A stretch of 64,000 nt of DNA from Streptomyces violascens (GCF_014649955.1 NZ_BMUA01000035.1:1-64000); one strand, 5' to 3'; positions 1 to 8,894 are shown, counted from the stretch's first letter. The notes: generated by a model not told the origin, from the letters alone. Made by a program: numbers and translations.

Positions 1-172
1 CTCACCTGCTGGCGGCTACGGAATCAAGCATTCCCCGACTCCGTAGCTCCCATTAGGCAGCGGGGATCTACCGACCGCGGCAGGGGCTCCCCGTCAGGGC
101 ACGCTCCACGAACGGAGCCATACGACGCGGTGGACGGTCGACGCGGAGTTCTCACAGTTCTATCGCGACACC

Positions 173-619
173 ATGCGCAAGCTGGTGGCGTTCTTGGTGA
201 ATCAGGGGGCCAACGTGGCGGACGCTGCCGATATCGCACAGGCCTCCATGATCAAGGCCTACCAGCGGTGGGGAGAGATCCAGCACCCAAAGCCATGGGT
301 CTACACCGTCGCCGCCCGTGCCCTGGTCCGCAAGATCTCCGAAGTGCGGGAAGACCTGTTCGAAGAGGTTCCTGAGCCGACCTCCCTGTTTCCGCGCCCT
401 GACGCAGTAGGCGAGTGGGAGTGCCAGCAGGAAGCGCTACGGGTCCTGGACGGGCTCCCGATCAGGCAACGGCAAGTGCTGGCCTGGACGTACAGCGGGT
501 TCACCCCTTCCGAGATCGCCCAACAGATCGGCATGAACCCAGAGGCCGTACGGGCGAGTCTAAAAAAGGCCCGGCGGGCAGCAGCCGAAAAGGTGCGCCA
601 GTGCGAGGAGGGACAGTGA
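173..619 (+). CDS. ECF-type sigma-70-like regulator (short)
   Basis: The 148-residue protein looks like an extracytoplasmic-function sigma factor or a sigma-like DNA-binding protein. The C-terminal half, about residues 90-140, is a typical region 4 helix-turn-helix, including LPIRQRQVLAWTYSGFTPSE and a recognition helix ending in LKKARRAA. The N-terminal half resembles region 2 (DAADIAQASMIKAYQRW). The frame stays open upstream to position 47 with plausible residues (AEFSQFYRDT) but no ATG or GTG, so the true N terminus may be longer or use a rare start. Its stop overlaps the GTG of the next gene (GTGA), which indicates translational coupling. Confidence 0.75.
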   Translation: MRKLVAFLVNQGANVADAADIAQASMIKAYQRWGEIQHPKPWVYTVAARALVRKISEVREDLFEEVPEPTSLFPRPDAVGEWECQQEALRVLDGLPIRQRQVLAWTYSGFTPSEIAQQIGMNPEAVRASLKKARRAAAEKVRQCEEGQ

Positions 620-1722
620 CCAATCACGAGACGGTGTACGACCCCGCTGCCGACGACTGGTTCGACCGGCGGCAGCAAGACCTCCTGGACAGCCTGGACT
701 CAGTCCTCGATATCGAAGCCGGGCTGCGCGAAGTGCTGCTCCAGTCCCGCAACGACACGATGACCGACGGATTGGATTCGGTGCTTGATGTCGAGGCTGG
801 ACTGGCTGCCATCCTCCCGCGGAAAGCAGAGCCCGAGGCCCAGCCGGCTCAGGACGTCCAGGAGCTCACCTCCGTGGAGGCGCTGCTGGCGGCAGTAAGT
901 CCACCCGTCCGGATCGCGTTGCGCAGGCATCCTGAGGTGCTGCGAGGAGCCGAAGCCAGGGAACGCATCCCTGAGCTGTATCGCCTCAAGCACGCCATGG
1001 TGGAGACAACACGGCGGCTACAAGACTCGGTAGTAGCTGGCCACATTTTCCTCGAGTTGGCCCTTGATACGTCGCTCCGGTTCAGCGGACTTGCCCGCAA
1101 CCTTTACGAGCAGCTTGGCGCGGCTGGTGGGTTTCTGAACCCGAGGCTTGACGATGAGGCCCGCCGTAGTCTCGCCGAGGTTCTCGACTTCGCAGGAGAT
1201 CTCGCTTCTGTGATCGACCGCGCCAGCATCCTGACTCGCGAGGTGGAGTACTTCAGCCGCGCCAGGGGGAGCCGTGGTCACCAGAGGCCAGGGCGCAATA
1301 ACAGCCGCCAGCAGGTGCAGGGAGAGCTGCGACAGGCGCTTTCACAGGTACGGGACCACGCCGCCAGTCTGGACAGGCTCATGATGTCGGTCTTCTACAC
1401 CATCGAGGGGTTCACTCTCGAATGCCTCGCGAAACTCCAGAGGATCCTTGCTCGAGAGGTCGGGCGCCGCGGGTTTCCCAGGCTCGCCCTGGACGATCTG
1501 CACCTGTTCCTGGACGACTTCACCACGGCAGACCTGCGCGATGCTGCATTGGCGGATGTCGACCTGACGGGTGTGCACTGGTCCGTGCACCAGACCCGGT
1601 GGCCAGAGGCCGTGGACGTCGAATGCCTCAAGGCCATCTCCACCGAAGTGGCACCTGGTAGCGGGATCTACGTCGTGCGGTCAGGCACCGCCACGATCCG
1701 CGAATTCGCCGAACTCGTCTGA
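616..1722 (+). CDS. Unknown protein coupled to the sigma-like gene
   Basis: GTG at 616 overlaps the TGA of the upstream sigma-like gene, giving a 368-residue product. I do not recognise a family. The N terminus carries an imperfect internal repeat, LDSVLDIEAGL and LDSVLDVEAGL, about 30 residues apart. A central helical region follows, and the C-terminal end contains FTTADLRDAALADVDLTGV, which has pentapeptide-repeat flavour. Coupling to a sigma-like gene suggests a partner or a regulator of it, but that is inference from position only. Confidence 0.6.
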   Translation: MTNHETVYDPAADDWFDRRQQDLLDSLDSVLDIEAGLREVLLQSRNDTMTDGLDSVLDVEAGLAAILPRKAEPEAQPAQDVQELTSVEALLAAVSPPVRIALRRHPEVLRGAEARERIPELYRLKHAMVETTRRLQDSVVAGHIFLELALDTSLRFSGLARNLYEQLGAAGGFLNPRLDDEARRSLAEVLDFAGDLASVIDRASILTREVEYFSRARGSRGHQRPGRNNSRQQVQGELRQALSQVRDHAASLDRLMMSVFYTIEGFTLECLAKLQRILAREVGRRGFPRLALDDLHLFLDDFTTADLRDAALADVDLTGVHWSVHQTRWPEAVDVECLKAISTEVAPGSGIYVVRSGTATIREFAELV

Positions 1723-1759
1723 ACGCGGCGGCTGCAGGGAGAGCCCGGCCTGACCCACT

Positions 1760-1779
1760 GCCTGCGCCGCAGGCCTTTT
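1760..1779 (+). terminator. Short terminator hairpin
   Basis: GCCTGC, a three-base loop and GCAGGC, followed by CTTTT. It lies 38 bases after the stop at 1722 and fits an intrinsic terminator for the sigma-like operon. Confidence 0.5.
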
Positions 1780-1827
1780 GGTTCTCCTCACTGTTAGCTA
1801 AATGGGTTGCATTTCAGCTAGCGGAAT

Positions 1828-2184
1828 GTGCCGGTAAGAACGCTGTCACCAGCCGCAAACGAGGGGTGTCACGACCGGCGACGTGCGGCGGGGTCGCGTT
1901 CGGCAGTACGGCGAAGCCAAGGCGCGGCGCACCGCGCTTGCCGGACACGAGCCCCTGCTCGCCCTTCAGCAGCGTCCAGGGGTCTCAGTAGCGCTGAGTG
2001 CTACCGGGACCCCTGGATTTGGCAGGCTCCCACCGGCGAGCCGAAAACATGGCCCGCGAACGAACTGGCACCACCTGGAGAGCTGAGCCTTCTCAACGAG
2101 GTGGGCCAGCAGGGATGGGAGCCCGTCGTAGCCGTGCCCGGCACCGGGATCAAGTACCTGCTGAAACGGCCGCGGACGGCTTGA
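1828..2184 (+). CDS. DUF4177-like small protein, probably a remnant
   Basis: Only the C-terminal half of this reading frame looks like protein. The stretch LLNEVGQQGWEPVVAVPGTG followed by IKYLLKRP resembles small actinobacterial DUF4177-like proteins, which end in a Gly-Trp-Glu motif and a Tyr-Leu-Leu-Lys-Arg tail. The N-terminal half is Arg/Ala-rich and has no good start or ribosome site. It may be a truncated gene or a short gene with an unrecognised start near 1984. Confidence 0.3.
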   Translation: MPVRTLSPAANEGCHDRRRAAGSRSAVRRSQGAAHRACRTRAPARPSAASRGLSSAECYRDPWIWQAPTGEPKTWPANELAPPGELSLLNEVGQQGWEPVVAVPGTGIKYLLKRPRTA

Positions 2185-2409
2185 GCGCGAGCTACCCGCT
2201 GAACCCGCGAGTACCTTCGGCACGGGCCGCTACCGGTCAGGAGCCGCTTTCCCGTTCTGAAACGGACGTTTTTGCTCTACTTCTCGAACGGGGCCAAGAC
2301 CTTCGCCTCGAAAGCCGACGCTCTGCGCAAGGCAGGCCCCTAGCAGCCCGGCTCCGCTCCGGGCAACTCGGATGCACGGCAATGCCCATGGAACCCAGAA
2401 TGCTTCTCC

Positions 2410-3456
2410 ATGGAGACGGAACGACCGCGCCGCTTCGGTCCCGAGTTCGTGGCAGAGCAGCGAGAGCGCTACGGCCGGCGGCAGCCGGAGGGACGAATGT
2501 TGTCCTACGACCTGGCCGTGGACGACAAGTACGCTCCGTGGCGGACCTGGCTGGACGCGCAGCTCGCGCTCCTGCCCGACAAGGAAGCCGACGCGTTCGC
2601 GGCGAAGCTGTGGCGCGACCAGAATTTCTGGCCGGACATGATCGAACTCGCGGCCGGAGCCGCCCTGCGCGAGCGCGGCTTCAACATCGAGTACGAACAG
2701 CGCTGGGGCACTCTGACACCGGACTGGACCGTCACCGACCCGGCTGGGTCACCGATCGCGCTGGTCGAGGTACTGACCCACAGCCCGCCCAAGGAGACGT
2801 TCTCCCGGATGAAGGCCTGGCACGCGCTGGTGGAGCGTGTAAAAGACATCCCAGTTCCCCTCGTTCTGACTGTGGCCGGGCACCGTGACCGGCCACTTGA
2901 AGCTCCCGATGCCCAGACGGCAAAGAAGATCGCCCAAGACCTGCGGCGCTGGCTGATGTCCCCGCTGCACATGATCAGCTTCCCCAGCCACGGCTACACC
3001 TTCCTTGTGATGGCGGACCACCGCACCCGCCGCGCGATGCAGGCTCCGGGCATGGCCGCCTGCCTGGTGCCCCCGAGCCAAATGGCCCGCATCGTCTCCG
3101 CCCAGCCCCTGGTCGCCGGAATCGAGAAGAAGGTCAGCAAGTACCGGGAGCTCACCCAGGAGACAGGCCTGCCGCTGATCGTCGCAGCGGGAGCCCACAA
3201 GTTCACCGGCCTTGAGGTGCGACAGCTCGATGACCTGCTGCGCGGAGCCAACTCCATCCGCGTGCAGTTCGACTTCGGGGACTCCTTCATCCACGAGCCG
3301 ATCGAGATGCAGCCCGACAGACCACCGAGGTGGACCATGCCGGACGACCTCGCCGGAGTGCTGTGGGTGGACAACACCTTCCCCTTCGTCGCCCAATGGC
3401 GCCCCAACCCCCACGCGCTGATCCCCGCGCCGGCCGCGTTCTCGCCCTCGACCTAA
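2410..3456 (+). CDS. Unknown protein with weak PD-(D/E)XK-like motif
   Basis: The 348-residue protein belongs to no family I recognise. Residues of about 75-130 read like a restriction-endonuclease-like core: a helix with Glu (DMIELAAGAALRERGF), a strand with TPDWTV, then ALVEVLT after a short loop. The last position of the (D/E)XK triad is not a clear Lys, so activity is uncertain. ATG 2410 has no ribosome site, whereas ATG 2497 (MLSYDLAVDD) follows GGAGGG and may be the real start. The gene stands alone between unrelated genes. Confidence 0.6.
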   Translation: METERPRRFGPEFVAEQRERYGRRQPEGRMLSYDLAVDDKYAPWRTWLDAQLALLPDKEADAFAAKLWRDQNFWPDMIELAAGAALRERGFNIEYEQRWGTLTPDWTVTDPAGSPIALVEVLTHSPPKETFSRMKAWHALVERVKDIPVPLVLTVAGHRDRPLEAPDAQTAKKIAQDLRRWLMSPLHMISFPSHGYTFLVMADHRTRRAMQAPGMAACLVPPSQMARIVSAQPLVAGIEKKVSKYRELTQETGLPLIVAAGAHKFTGLEVRQLDDLLRGANSIRVQFDFGDSFIHEPIEMQPDRPPRWTMPDDLAGVLWVDNTFPFVAQWRPNPHALIPAPAAFSPST

Positions 3457-3641
3457 GCAGTCGCCACTGAGCAGCACAGAAGTCGGGCGGCGGGCCGTCT
3501 AGGACAGGAGAAAGCAACGTTTTCGCAGGATCGCGCATGCAGTCCGACCGGATCGTGTAGCGGCCGCGCAGGGGGTTGACGGGCTATGGCTGCATCCTGG
3601 TGCGGACACGATCAGGACCTCGTGGAGGCAGGATCGGTGGC

Positions 3642-4667
3642 ATGCGAATTTTGGTGATCGGTGGAACCTGGTTCCTCGGTAAGGAGATCGTTGCCGGCGC
3701 ACTCAGGCGCGGGTGGGCGGTGACGACGTTCAATCGGGGCCGTTCCGGTCCCGATTCCCCCGGCGTGGAGGCCATCCACGGCGACCGGACGTCCGCGGCA
3801 GACCTCGGGCGTCTTGCTGCCGCTGGCCCGTGGGATGCCGTGGTGGACACGTCCAGCGGGGAACTGCCGCCTCGTGACGTCCTGTTGGCCGCGCAGGCCC
3901 TGGCCGGTCAGGTCGGCCGCTGGGTGCACCTCTCCACCGTCTCCGTGTACGCCGACTGGCCCCACTACCGACTCACCGAGGCGTCCCCGCTGCTGGACTG
4001 CCCGCCGGACGCCGACGACGCGTTCGGCTACACCGGCGAGGACGGCTCGCCCACGAAGTACGGGTTCCAGAAGGCGGGCGGTGAGAGGGCGGTCACCGAA
4101 GCACTCGGCGAACGCGCGGTCTTCCTGCGCCCCGGGGTGATCCTCGGGCCCGGCGAATACGTCGGCCGCCTGCCCTGGTGGCTCACCCGGGCCGCTCGCG
4201 GCGGCCGGATCCTCGCCCCGGCTCCGGCGGATCAGCAAATTCAGCCGGTCGACGTCCGCGACGTGGCCGCGTTCGCCTTGGACCAGGCCGCCGCCGAAGG
4301 CGCCGGCGGAGCCTTCAACATCTCCCATCCCGAGGGCCTGACGTTCGCCGAGTTCGTGACGGCCTGCCTGACCGTGACGGGGGGAGCCGGGCGCCCGGTG
4401 TGGACGTCCCCGGAAGACCTCACCGCCCATGGCGTCAAGCAGTGGACGGAAATGCCCCTGTGGCGCACGCACGCCGGGGCGTGGGCCGTCGACTCCGCCC
4501 GGGCCGTGGGCGCCGGTCTGCGGTGTCGCCCGCTCGGTGAGACGATCGCCGACACGTGGGCGTGGCTCCAGGCCGACGGGCGCCCGGTGGCCCATCCGCG
4601 CTGGGACGTACACGGCATCGCCCCCGAGAAGGAGGCGAAGATCCTTGCCTCTCTCGGGGGCGAGTAA
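3642..4667 (+). CDS. NAD-dependent epimerase/dehydratase (extended SDR)
   Basis: The 341-residue cytoplasmic SDR has the N-terminal Rossmann motif GGTWFLG and a YxxxK-type active-site region (KYGFQKAGGERA). HLSTVSVYADWP supplies the usual Ser/Thr strand. Proteins of this type act on sugar nucleotides or related NAD(P)-linked substrates, and the substrate cannot be read here. ATG 3642 was chosen because the Rossmann strand begins immediately after it; the frame is open 22 codons upstream but without family-like residues. It converges on the XRE gene downstream. Confidence 0.8.
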   Translation: MRILVIGGTWFLGKEIVAGALRRGWAVTTFNRGRSGPDSPGVEAIHGDRTSAADLGRLAAAGPWDAVVDTSSGELPPRDVLLAAQALAGQVGRWVHLSTVSVYADWPHYRLTEASPLLDCPPDADDAFGYTGEDGSPTKYGFQKAGGERAVTEALGERAVFLRPGVILGPGEYVGRLPWWLTRAARGGRILAPAPADQQIQPVDVRDVAAFALDQAAAEGAGGAFNISHPEGLTFAEFVTACLTVTGGAGRPVWTSPEDLTAHGVKQWTEMPLWRTHAGAWAVDSARAVGAGLRCRPLGETIADTWAWLQADGRPVAHPRWDVHGIAPEKEAKILASLGGE

Positions 4668-4688
4668 CTGACTGTCCGGCAGGAGCGG

Positions 4689-6008
4689 TCAGCCTTCCAG
4701 GGCGGCGATGGGGCCGCCGGTTCCCAGCTGGTGCTGCGCGGACATCCGGGTGAAGTCCTCGATCCGCTCGCCGAGTTCCCCGGCGATCACAGCGCCCCGG
4801 AACCGCTCGGTGGTCAGTGCCCGCCGCACCCGCGCGGTACGGGCCAGCAGCCCGGTGGCGCGCTGATCACGCGGCACTGCCCACACCCGCTCCAGCGCGT
4901 CGGCCGCGCCGTCCAGGTCGCCGCGCAGCAGCCGGGCGGCTGCCAGATCCGCAGCCGCCCCGCCGATCACCCGGACCGACCGCTGCGCCGGCGGTCGCCT
5001 GGCCGCCAGCTCCAGCGCCCGCACGGCGCTGGTCTCCGCCTGGTCGCCGTCGCCGAGCAGGAGGCACGTCGAGGCGTTCGACATCGCCAGCCGCTCAGCG
5101 CTGAAGCCGAACTCCCCGGCCACCGTGTCGTGCAGGTCGTCGGTCAGGCCCTGGCCGTCGGCCTGCGAGACGTCGAGGGCCCGCTGCGTTGATACAGGAT
5201 CTCCGAGGTAGCCGAACGCGCGGGCCTCGATCGCGGCCAGCCTGCACCGCGCCACATCCCCCACACCGGTGAACGTCTGGGCCCGGCGGGCCAGCCGCGC
5301 GGCCTCCGCGGGCTGGTTCGAGAAATAGGCGAGATAGGCGAGCGTTCCGCCGGCGAACGCGCGCAGGGGATCAAAGCGTGCGGTCTCCCCATACAGGGCC
5401 GCCGACCGGCACAGCCGTTTCGCGCCGTCCAGCGACCCGAGGTCGAAAGCGGCTGTGGCCAGCAGCGCGCACGCCTGCCCCGCCACGATCAGAAGGTCTT
5501 GAGCCTGGGCGGGGACCTGCGTCCGGCCGCGTGCTGCCTCGGCCTCCTCGCGCAGTTCCCGGGCCCGGTTGAACACATCGAACGGGGCCGTCGCGGTGTA
5601 CGAGCGCGCCAGTGTGGCCACGTCGTCTCGGAGTTGGTCAAGGGTGGTGTCTGAGATGGAAGCGGCGGCGGCCTCGGCCGCTTCGTTCTGGGCGTCACGT
5701 GCAGTCATGGCAATTTCGTCTTCCAGGTTGAACGCGGGTTCGGGTGCCACCGAGGGAGGCAGGTCGAAGAGCGCCGCCGCAGGGACCCCGAACATGTGCT
5801 CCAGCACGGCGCACGCCTCCGGGCTCGGAAGGGTCTCGACCTTCCCGGCCGTCCAGCGGCGGAACTGCGCCTCGGACACGGTCAGATTCCGCACCCCCTC
5901 ATCGAGCACCCGGGCAGCGGCGCAGCGGAACTCGCGCTCAAAGTCCCGGTACCGCCAGCGGCGTTGATCAACCAAGACCTTGAGCAGCGTGCGAGCCGTC
6001 TTGCTCAT
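4689..6008 (-). CDS. XRE-type regulator with TPR-like helical domain
   Basis: The 439-residue protein has an N-terminal DNA-binding region in which the sequence around NLTVSEAQFRRWTAGK is the HTH. A long alpha-helical region of TPR character follows (repeated Ala-rich helix pairs such as AFAGGTLAYLAYFSNQPAEA). Streptomyces genomes often place such regulators beside an anti-sigma-type ATPase, and here the ATPase gene lies divergently at 6408. The roughly 290-base region upstream of its start probably holds promoters for both directions. Confidence 0.75.
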   Translation of the reverse strand: MSKTARTLLKVLVDQRRWRYRDFEREFRCAAARVLDEGVRNLTVSEAQFRRWTAGKVETLPSPEACAVLEHMFGVPAAALFDLPPSVAPEPAFNLEDEIAMTARDAQNEAAEAAAASISDTTLDQLRDDVATLARSYTATAPFDVFNRARELREEAEAARGRTQVPAQAQDLLIVAGQACALLATAAFDLGSLDGAKRLCRSAALYGETARFDPLRAFAGGTLAYLAYFSNQPAEAARLARRAQTFTGVGDVARCRLAAIEARAFGYLGDPVSTQRALDVSQADGQGLTDDLHDTVAGEFGFSAERLAMSNASTCLLLGDGDQAETSAVRALELAARRPPAQRSVRVIGGAAADLAAARLLRGDLDGAADALERVWAVPRDQRATGLLARTARVRRALTTERFRGAVIAGELGERIEDFTRMSAQHQLGTGGPIAALEG

Positions 6009-6297
6009 GCCGCCCCCTCATCTGTCGTGGTCTGCCGGGCGCGCCTTCGCGCCGGTACTTCCCTCACTGGAAGGGGACCCGCCAACAGGGCGGCAGCGCA
6101 ACACCCCCAGCGCACATGACACGTTGACGCTATGCGCACGACACTGCGTACCCCTGAAAGAGCGTCAGATGACACCTGCGGCGGCATGGCGGAGACACCC
6201 GGATCGGGCGGAATCTATGCGTCGTCGCTCGACGCTCCGTAATCCGCAGATCACCGGAGCGCGACGGCACCTCCACTTCCCGCGAGCAGAGGCCGCG

Positions 6298-6411
6298 ATG
6301 ACCAGACAGACACCCCCGGAGCAGGCGAGCACCACCAGGACCATGGCGCCGGTCGCACCGCGCCCCCGGCCGGTAGGCGGCCGGTACCGCGAGCTTGGGG
6401 GGACCCGGTGA
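6298..6411 (+). CDS. Small ORF ahead of the ATPase gene
   Basis: A 37-residue ORF (ATG 6298), preceded by GCAGAGG, ends PVGGRYRELGGTR. Its TGA overlaps the GTG start of the ATPase at 6408, so translation could be coupled. No family is recognised. The Pro/Arg-rich composition is typical of short Streptomyces leader genes, but it could also be non-coding leader sequence. Confidence 0.4.
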   Translation: MTRQTPPEQASTTRTMAPVAPRPRPVGGRYRELGGTR

Positions 6412-6854
6412 CGATGGCGGAGACCCGCGCCCGCACGACGGGACACCCCGGCTACTCCGAGACTCATCCGTGTGCGCCGGGGACCGCCGAGATAGCGCGT
6501 CGGCTGGCCCGCACCGCGTGCGCGACCTGGGGAGTGGAGGAAGCCGCCGAACCGGCCGCCCTGATCCTGTCCGAGCTCGTGACGAACGCCGTCCGGCACA
6601 CCCGCAGTCGCCTTATCCGCGTGATCGTGGAACGCCCGGCGGACGGCTGGCTGTACCTGGCCGTCGTCGACCAGGCGCCGCTACTGGTCCCGGTCCGGCG
6701 CATCCCGAAGCCGGGTGCGCTCGGGGGGCGCGGCCTGGTCCTCGTCGAAGCGTTCGCCGAGCGGTGGGGGTATGACCGGATGGGCTCGGGGCTGCGGCCG
6801 TGGGGGAAACGCGTCTGGGCGCGCATCGACACCACCAGGGAGACCACCCCATGA
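6408..6854 (+). CDS. Anti-sigma-factor-type ATP-binding protein (HATPase_c_2)
   Basis: The 148-residue protein is a stand-alone GHKL ATPase domain of the RsbW/SpoIIAB type common in Streptomyces. The N box is ILSELVTNAVRHT, with the Mg-binding Asn. A degenerate G box is GALGGRGLVLVEAFAERWGY. Such proteins bind sigma factors or anti-anti-sigma factors in the cytoplasm. The GTG start overlaps the previous small ORF, and the TGA overlaps the ATG of the next gene. The divergent XRE gene at 6008 is the usual neighbour. Confidence 0.8.
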   Translation: MTMAETRARTTGHPGYSETHPCAPGTAEIARRLARTACATWGVEEAAEPAALILSELVTNAVRHTRSRLIRVIVERPADGWLYLAVVDQAPLLVPVRRIPKPGALGGRGLVLVEAFAERWGYDRMGSGLRPWGKRVWARIDTTRETTP

Positions 6855-7027
6855 CCGCCCGCGGCCCGTTACCCGCCGACCCCCGGCCCACGCGTGACCC
6901 GGCCACGCCCGATCTGCACTCGCAGTGGAGGCACGCCCAACTCGATGCGGTACTCGACCGGCTGGCCGTGGCCCTTCAGCAGGTCACCGACTCTCTGCGG
7001 CCGGGCACGGTGAGGGAGGACCGGTGA
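6851..7027 (+). CDS. Small hypothetical protein
   Basis: ATG 6851 overlaps the ATPase stop (ATGA) and gives a 58-residue product. It has a Pro-rich N terminus and a C-terminal amphipathic helix (LDAVLDRLAVALQQVTDSLR). Its TGA overlaps the next GTG at 7024. Function is unknown; the helix could mediate protein contact. Confidence 0.55.
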   Translation: MTARGPLPADPRPTRDPATPDLHSQWRHAQLDAVLDRLAVALQQVTDSLRPGTVREDR

Positions 7028-7245
7028 GAGGCGGCGCCCACGCCAAGCCGCAACGGGAGGCGGGGCTGGGCCCTCTGCTGGTCTTGGCGGTGCTCGGCGC
7101 GCTGCCCCCGGCCCTGATCCTGGCCCCCCGCGCGGTCAGCGCCGCGCCCTGGGTACCGGTGGGTGTCGCCCGACCTGAGATCGCGCCGGCCGAAACCGAG
7201 GCGGCTGCCGGCTCTGCACGCCCGGCCGAGCAGACCACCCCGTGA
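7024..7245 (+). CDS. Small single-pass membrane protein
   Basis: GTG 7024 overlaps the upstream TGA. The 73-residue product has a basic N terminus and one hydrophobic segment (LGPLLVLAVLGALPPALIL). A small Ala/Glu/Pro-rich domain follows, outside the membrane if the positive-inside rule holds. No family is recognised. It is the last gene before the strong hairpin at 7398. Confidence 0.5.
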   Translation: MRGGAHAKPQREAGLGPLLVLAVLGALPPALILAPRAVSAAPWVPVGVARPEIAPAETEAAAGSARPAEQTTP

Positions 7246-7397
7246 ACCCCCGGCGGCGGGGCCCCGTGAAGCCTGCGTGTCGCCGGTCGGCTCCGTCCCG
7301 CCCCCAGGGTGCCGCACCCACCCACGCCCGGCCCCGGGGACAGGACGGCCCACGACTCCCGCGCGGCGATGTTCTGGCAGGACCGTCTACGCGGGAC

Positions 7398-7433
7398 GGG
7401 GTGGCATCCCCCACCCCCGAGGGATGCCACCCC
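7398..7433. terminator. 13-bp inverted repeat before the RiPP genes
   Basis: GGGGTGGCATCCC at 7398-7410 and its exact complement at 7421-7433 flank a 10-base loop. There is no T tract. It lies between the ATPase operon and the radical SAM operon, so it could be a terminator/attenuator or an operator. Confidence 0.5.
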
Positions 7434-7485
7434 ACCTCAAGCCCCGGCAGGGCTCCCACCCGCTCAGGCAGGAAGGAGGCAGCGC

Positions 7486-7578
7486 ATGGAGTGCGACCCG
7501 GTACCCGACGACTCCGACGACGGCGTGTTCTGCACCGTGGCGACCACCCGAAGGAGGCGACTCGCATGCACGACGTGA
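7486..7578 (+). CDS. 30-residue ORF overlapping the radical SAM start
   Basis: ATG 7486 is preceded by the strong ribosome site GGAAGGAGG at correct spacing. The peptide starts MECDPVPDDSDDGVFCTVAT, is acidic, has three Cys in total, and ends 12 bases inside the radical SAM gene. It may be a translational-coupling leader or an alternative small substrate. Its codon content is not decisive. Confidence 0.4.
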   Translation: MECDPVPDDSDDGVFCTVATTRRRRLACTT

Positions 7579-8702
7579 TCGTTTCACCGATGCTCGGCGG
7601 CTACCTCGCAGTCAAGCCGGGCCAGTTGAGCGGCTTCCGGCTCCCCGAAGCCCGCTACAAGGAACTGCGGGCACTGGCACTGACCCAGGCCGGCGAGAGC
7701 GCCCCGCAGTGGTTCGCCGACCTGGCCCGAACAACGTGGGATATCGACATCGACCTCGACAAGCCGTTCAAGGAAGCCGTCCTTGTACGCGCCCCGTCCG
7801 AGTACGGCTATGCCCGAGCATCCTGGGAGATCAACCTGGGCTGCAACTGGGAGTGCAAACACTGCTACCTCGGCGACAAGGCATTCAGCGGCCTGCCCTG
7901 GGAGCAAAAGATGCAGCTCCTGCGCACCATGCGAGACGCCGGCGTCCTCTATCTCCAGATCACGGGGGGTGAGGCCACCATCGACAAGCACTTCGAGGAC
8001 GCCTACCGCTACGCGTTCGCCCTCGGCATGGTCCTCACCATCAGTACCAACGGATCCCGCCTGTGGATGCCGTCCCTGCTGGACCTGTTCGCGATGCGGC
8101 CCCCGCACCGGATCGTGGTGAGCGTCTACGGCGCCACCGAGGAGAGCTGGGACTCTCTCACTCAGCGCAAAGGCGCCTGGAGGGCGTTCCAGCGGGGCAT
8201 GGCCGCAGCGAGGGAAGCGGGGCTGCCGCTACGGCTGAACATCGTGGTGACCAAGGACTCTGCCCACGAGGTCGACGCGATGATCGCCATGGCGGAGGCG
8301 TGGGGTGTAGAGCACTACATCTACCCCAACATGACGCCGACGATCTACGGCACCGCCGAACCCCTCCTCGCCCAGTCCCCCCAGCACATCAAAGCCCGCA
8401 AGCCCTACACCGGCTGCAACGCAGGCATCACACACTTCCACTCCGACCCGCACGGCCTGGCCAGCATCTGCAAGGTCGGCCGCGACGAACAGATCAACCT
8501 CATCACGGAAGGAGCCGAGGGCCTGCGCCGCCTGGCCTCCGTCTCCGACCGCCTCATGCTTCGCACCGGGGGCTGCTCTGGCTGCAAGATCTCCGGCACC
8601 TGCCGCGTGTGCAGGCCGATGGCCAAGCAGTACCAGGAAGCGAAGGCACCACTGCACCTGTACTGCCAACACGGAGACACGAAGGAGGCACACAGCGCAT
8701 GA
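7566..8702 (+). CDS. Radical SAM peptide maturase
   Basis: The 378-residue enzyme carries the CxxxCxxC cluster motif at about residues 93-100 (NLGCNWECKHCYLGD), which binds the catalytic 4Fe-4S and SAM. The GGE-type motif is in ITGGEATIDKHFE. The C terminus is Cys-rich (GGCSGCKISGTCRVC), as in SPASM/twitch domains that bind auxiliary clusters in RiPP-modifying enzymes. ATG 7566 follows GAAGGAGG. The stop overlaps the start of the 56-residue peptide gene at 8699, so the two are coupled and the peptide is the likely substrate. Thioether, C-C or epimerisation chemistry are all possible. Confidence 0.85.
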   Translation: MHDVIVSPMLGGYLAVKPGQLSGFRLPEARYKELRALALTQAGESAPQWFADLARTTWDIDIDLDKPFKEAVLVRAPSEYGYARASWEINLGCNWECKHCYLGDKAFSGLPWEQKMQLLRTMRDAGVLYLQITGGEATIDKHFEDAYRYAFALGMVLTISTNGSRLWMPSLLDLFAMRPPHRIVVSVYGATEESWDSLTQRKGAWRAFQRGMAAAREAGLPLRLNIVVTKDSAHEVDAMIAMAEAWGVEHYIYPNMTPTIYGTAEPLLAQSPQHIKARKPYTGCNAGITHFHSDPHGLASICKVGRDEQINLITEGAEGLRRLASVSDRLMLRTGGCSGCKISGTCRVCRPMAKQYQEAKAPLHLYCQHGDTKEAHSA

Positions 8703-8869
8703 CCGCCATCATGGTCGAACTGACCACCCGCCCGCCGAGTAGCCCGACGGGCCGCCCCGAGAGCACCACAGTGCTCGCGACGAACGAGATCATCCCCGTC
8801 GCCAACGTCGATGACCTCTTCGAGGGCAACGACTGCTCCTGCACCGGCAGCGACGACAACCCCCACTGA
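8699..8869 (+). CDS. Candidate RiPP precursor peptide
   Basis: ATG 8699 overlaps the radical SAM stop (ATGA). The 56-residue peptide has a leader-like N-terminal part with IIPVANVDDLFEG and a short C-terminal core ending NDCSCTGSDDNPH. The two Cys in CSC with nearby Thr, Ser and Asp are plausible modification sites. No protease or transporter is coded next to it. A strong hairpin at 8895 closes the transcription unit. Assignment as substrate rests on size, composition and coupling. Confidence 0.7.
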   Translation: MTAIMVELTTRPPSSPTGRPESTTVLATNEIIPVANVDDLFEGNDCSCTGSDDNPH

Positions 8870-8894
8870 CCTAATCCGATCGGGTCGTGAACGC

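Noticed and set aside
7242..7565. N-terminal extension of the radical SAM gene from GTG 7242
   Set aside because: The extension is Pro/Arg-rich, crosses a perfect hairpin, and ATG 7566 has a strong ribosome site right before the recognisable protein.
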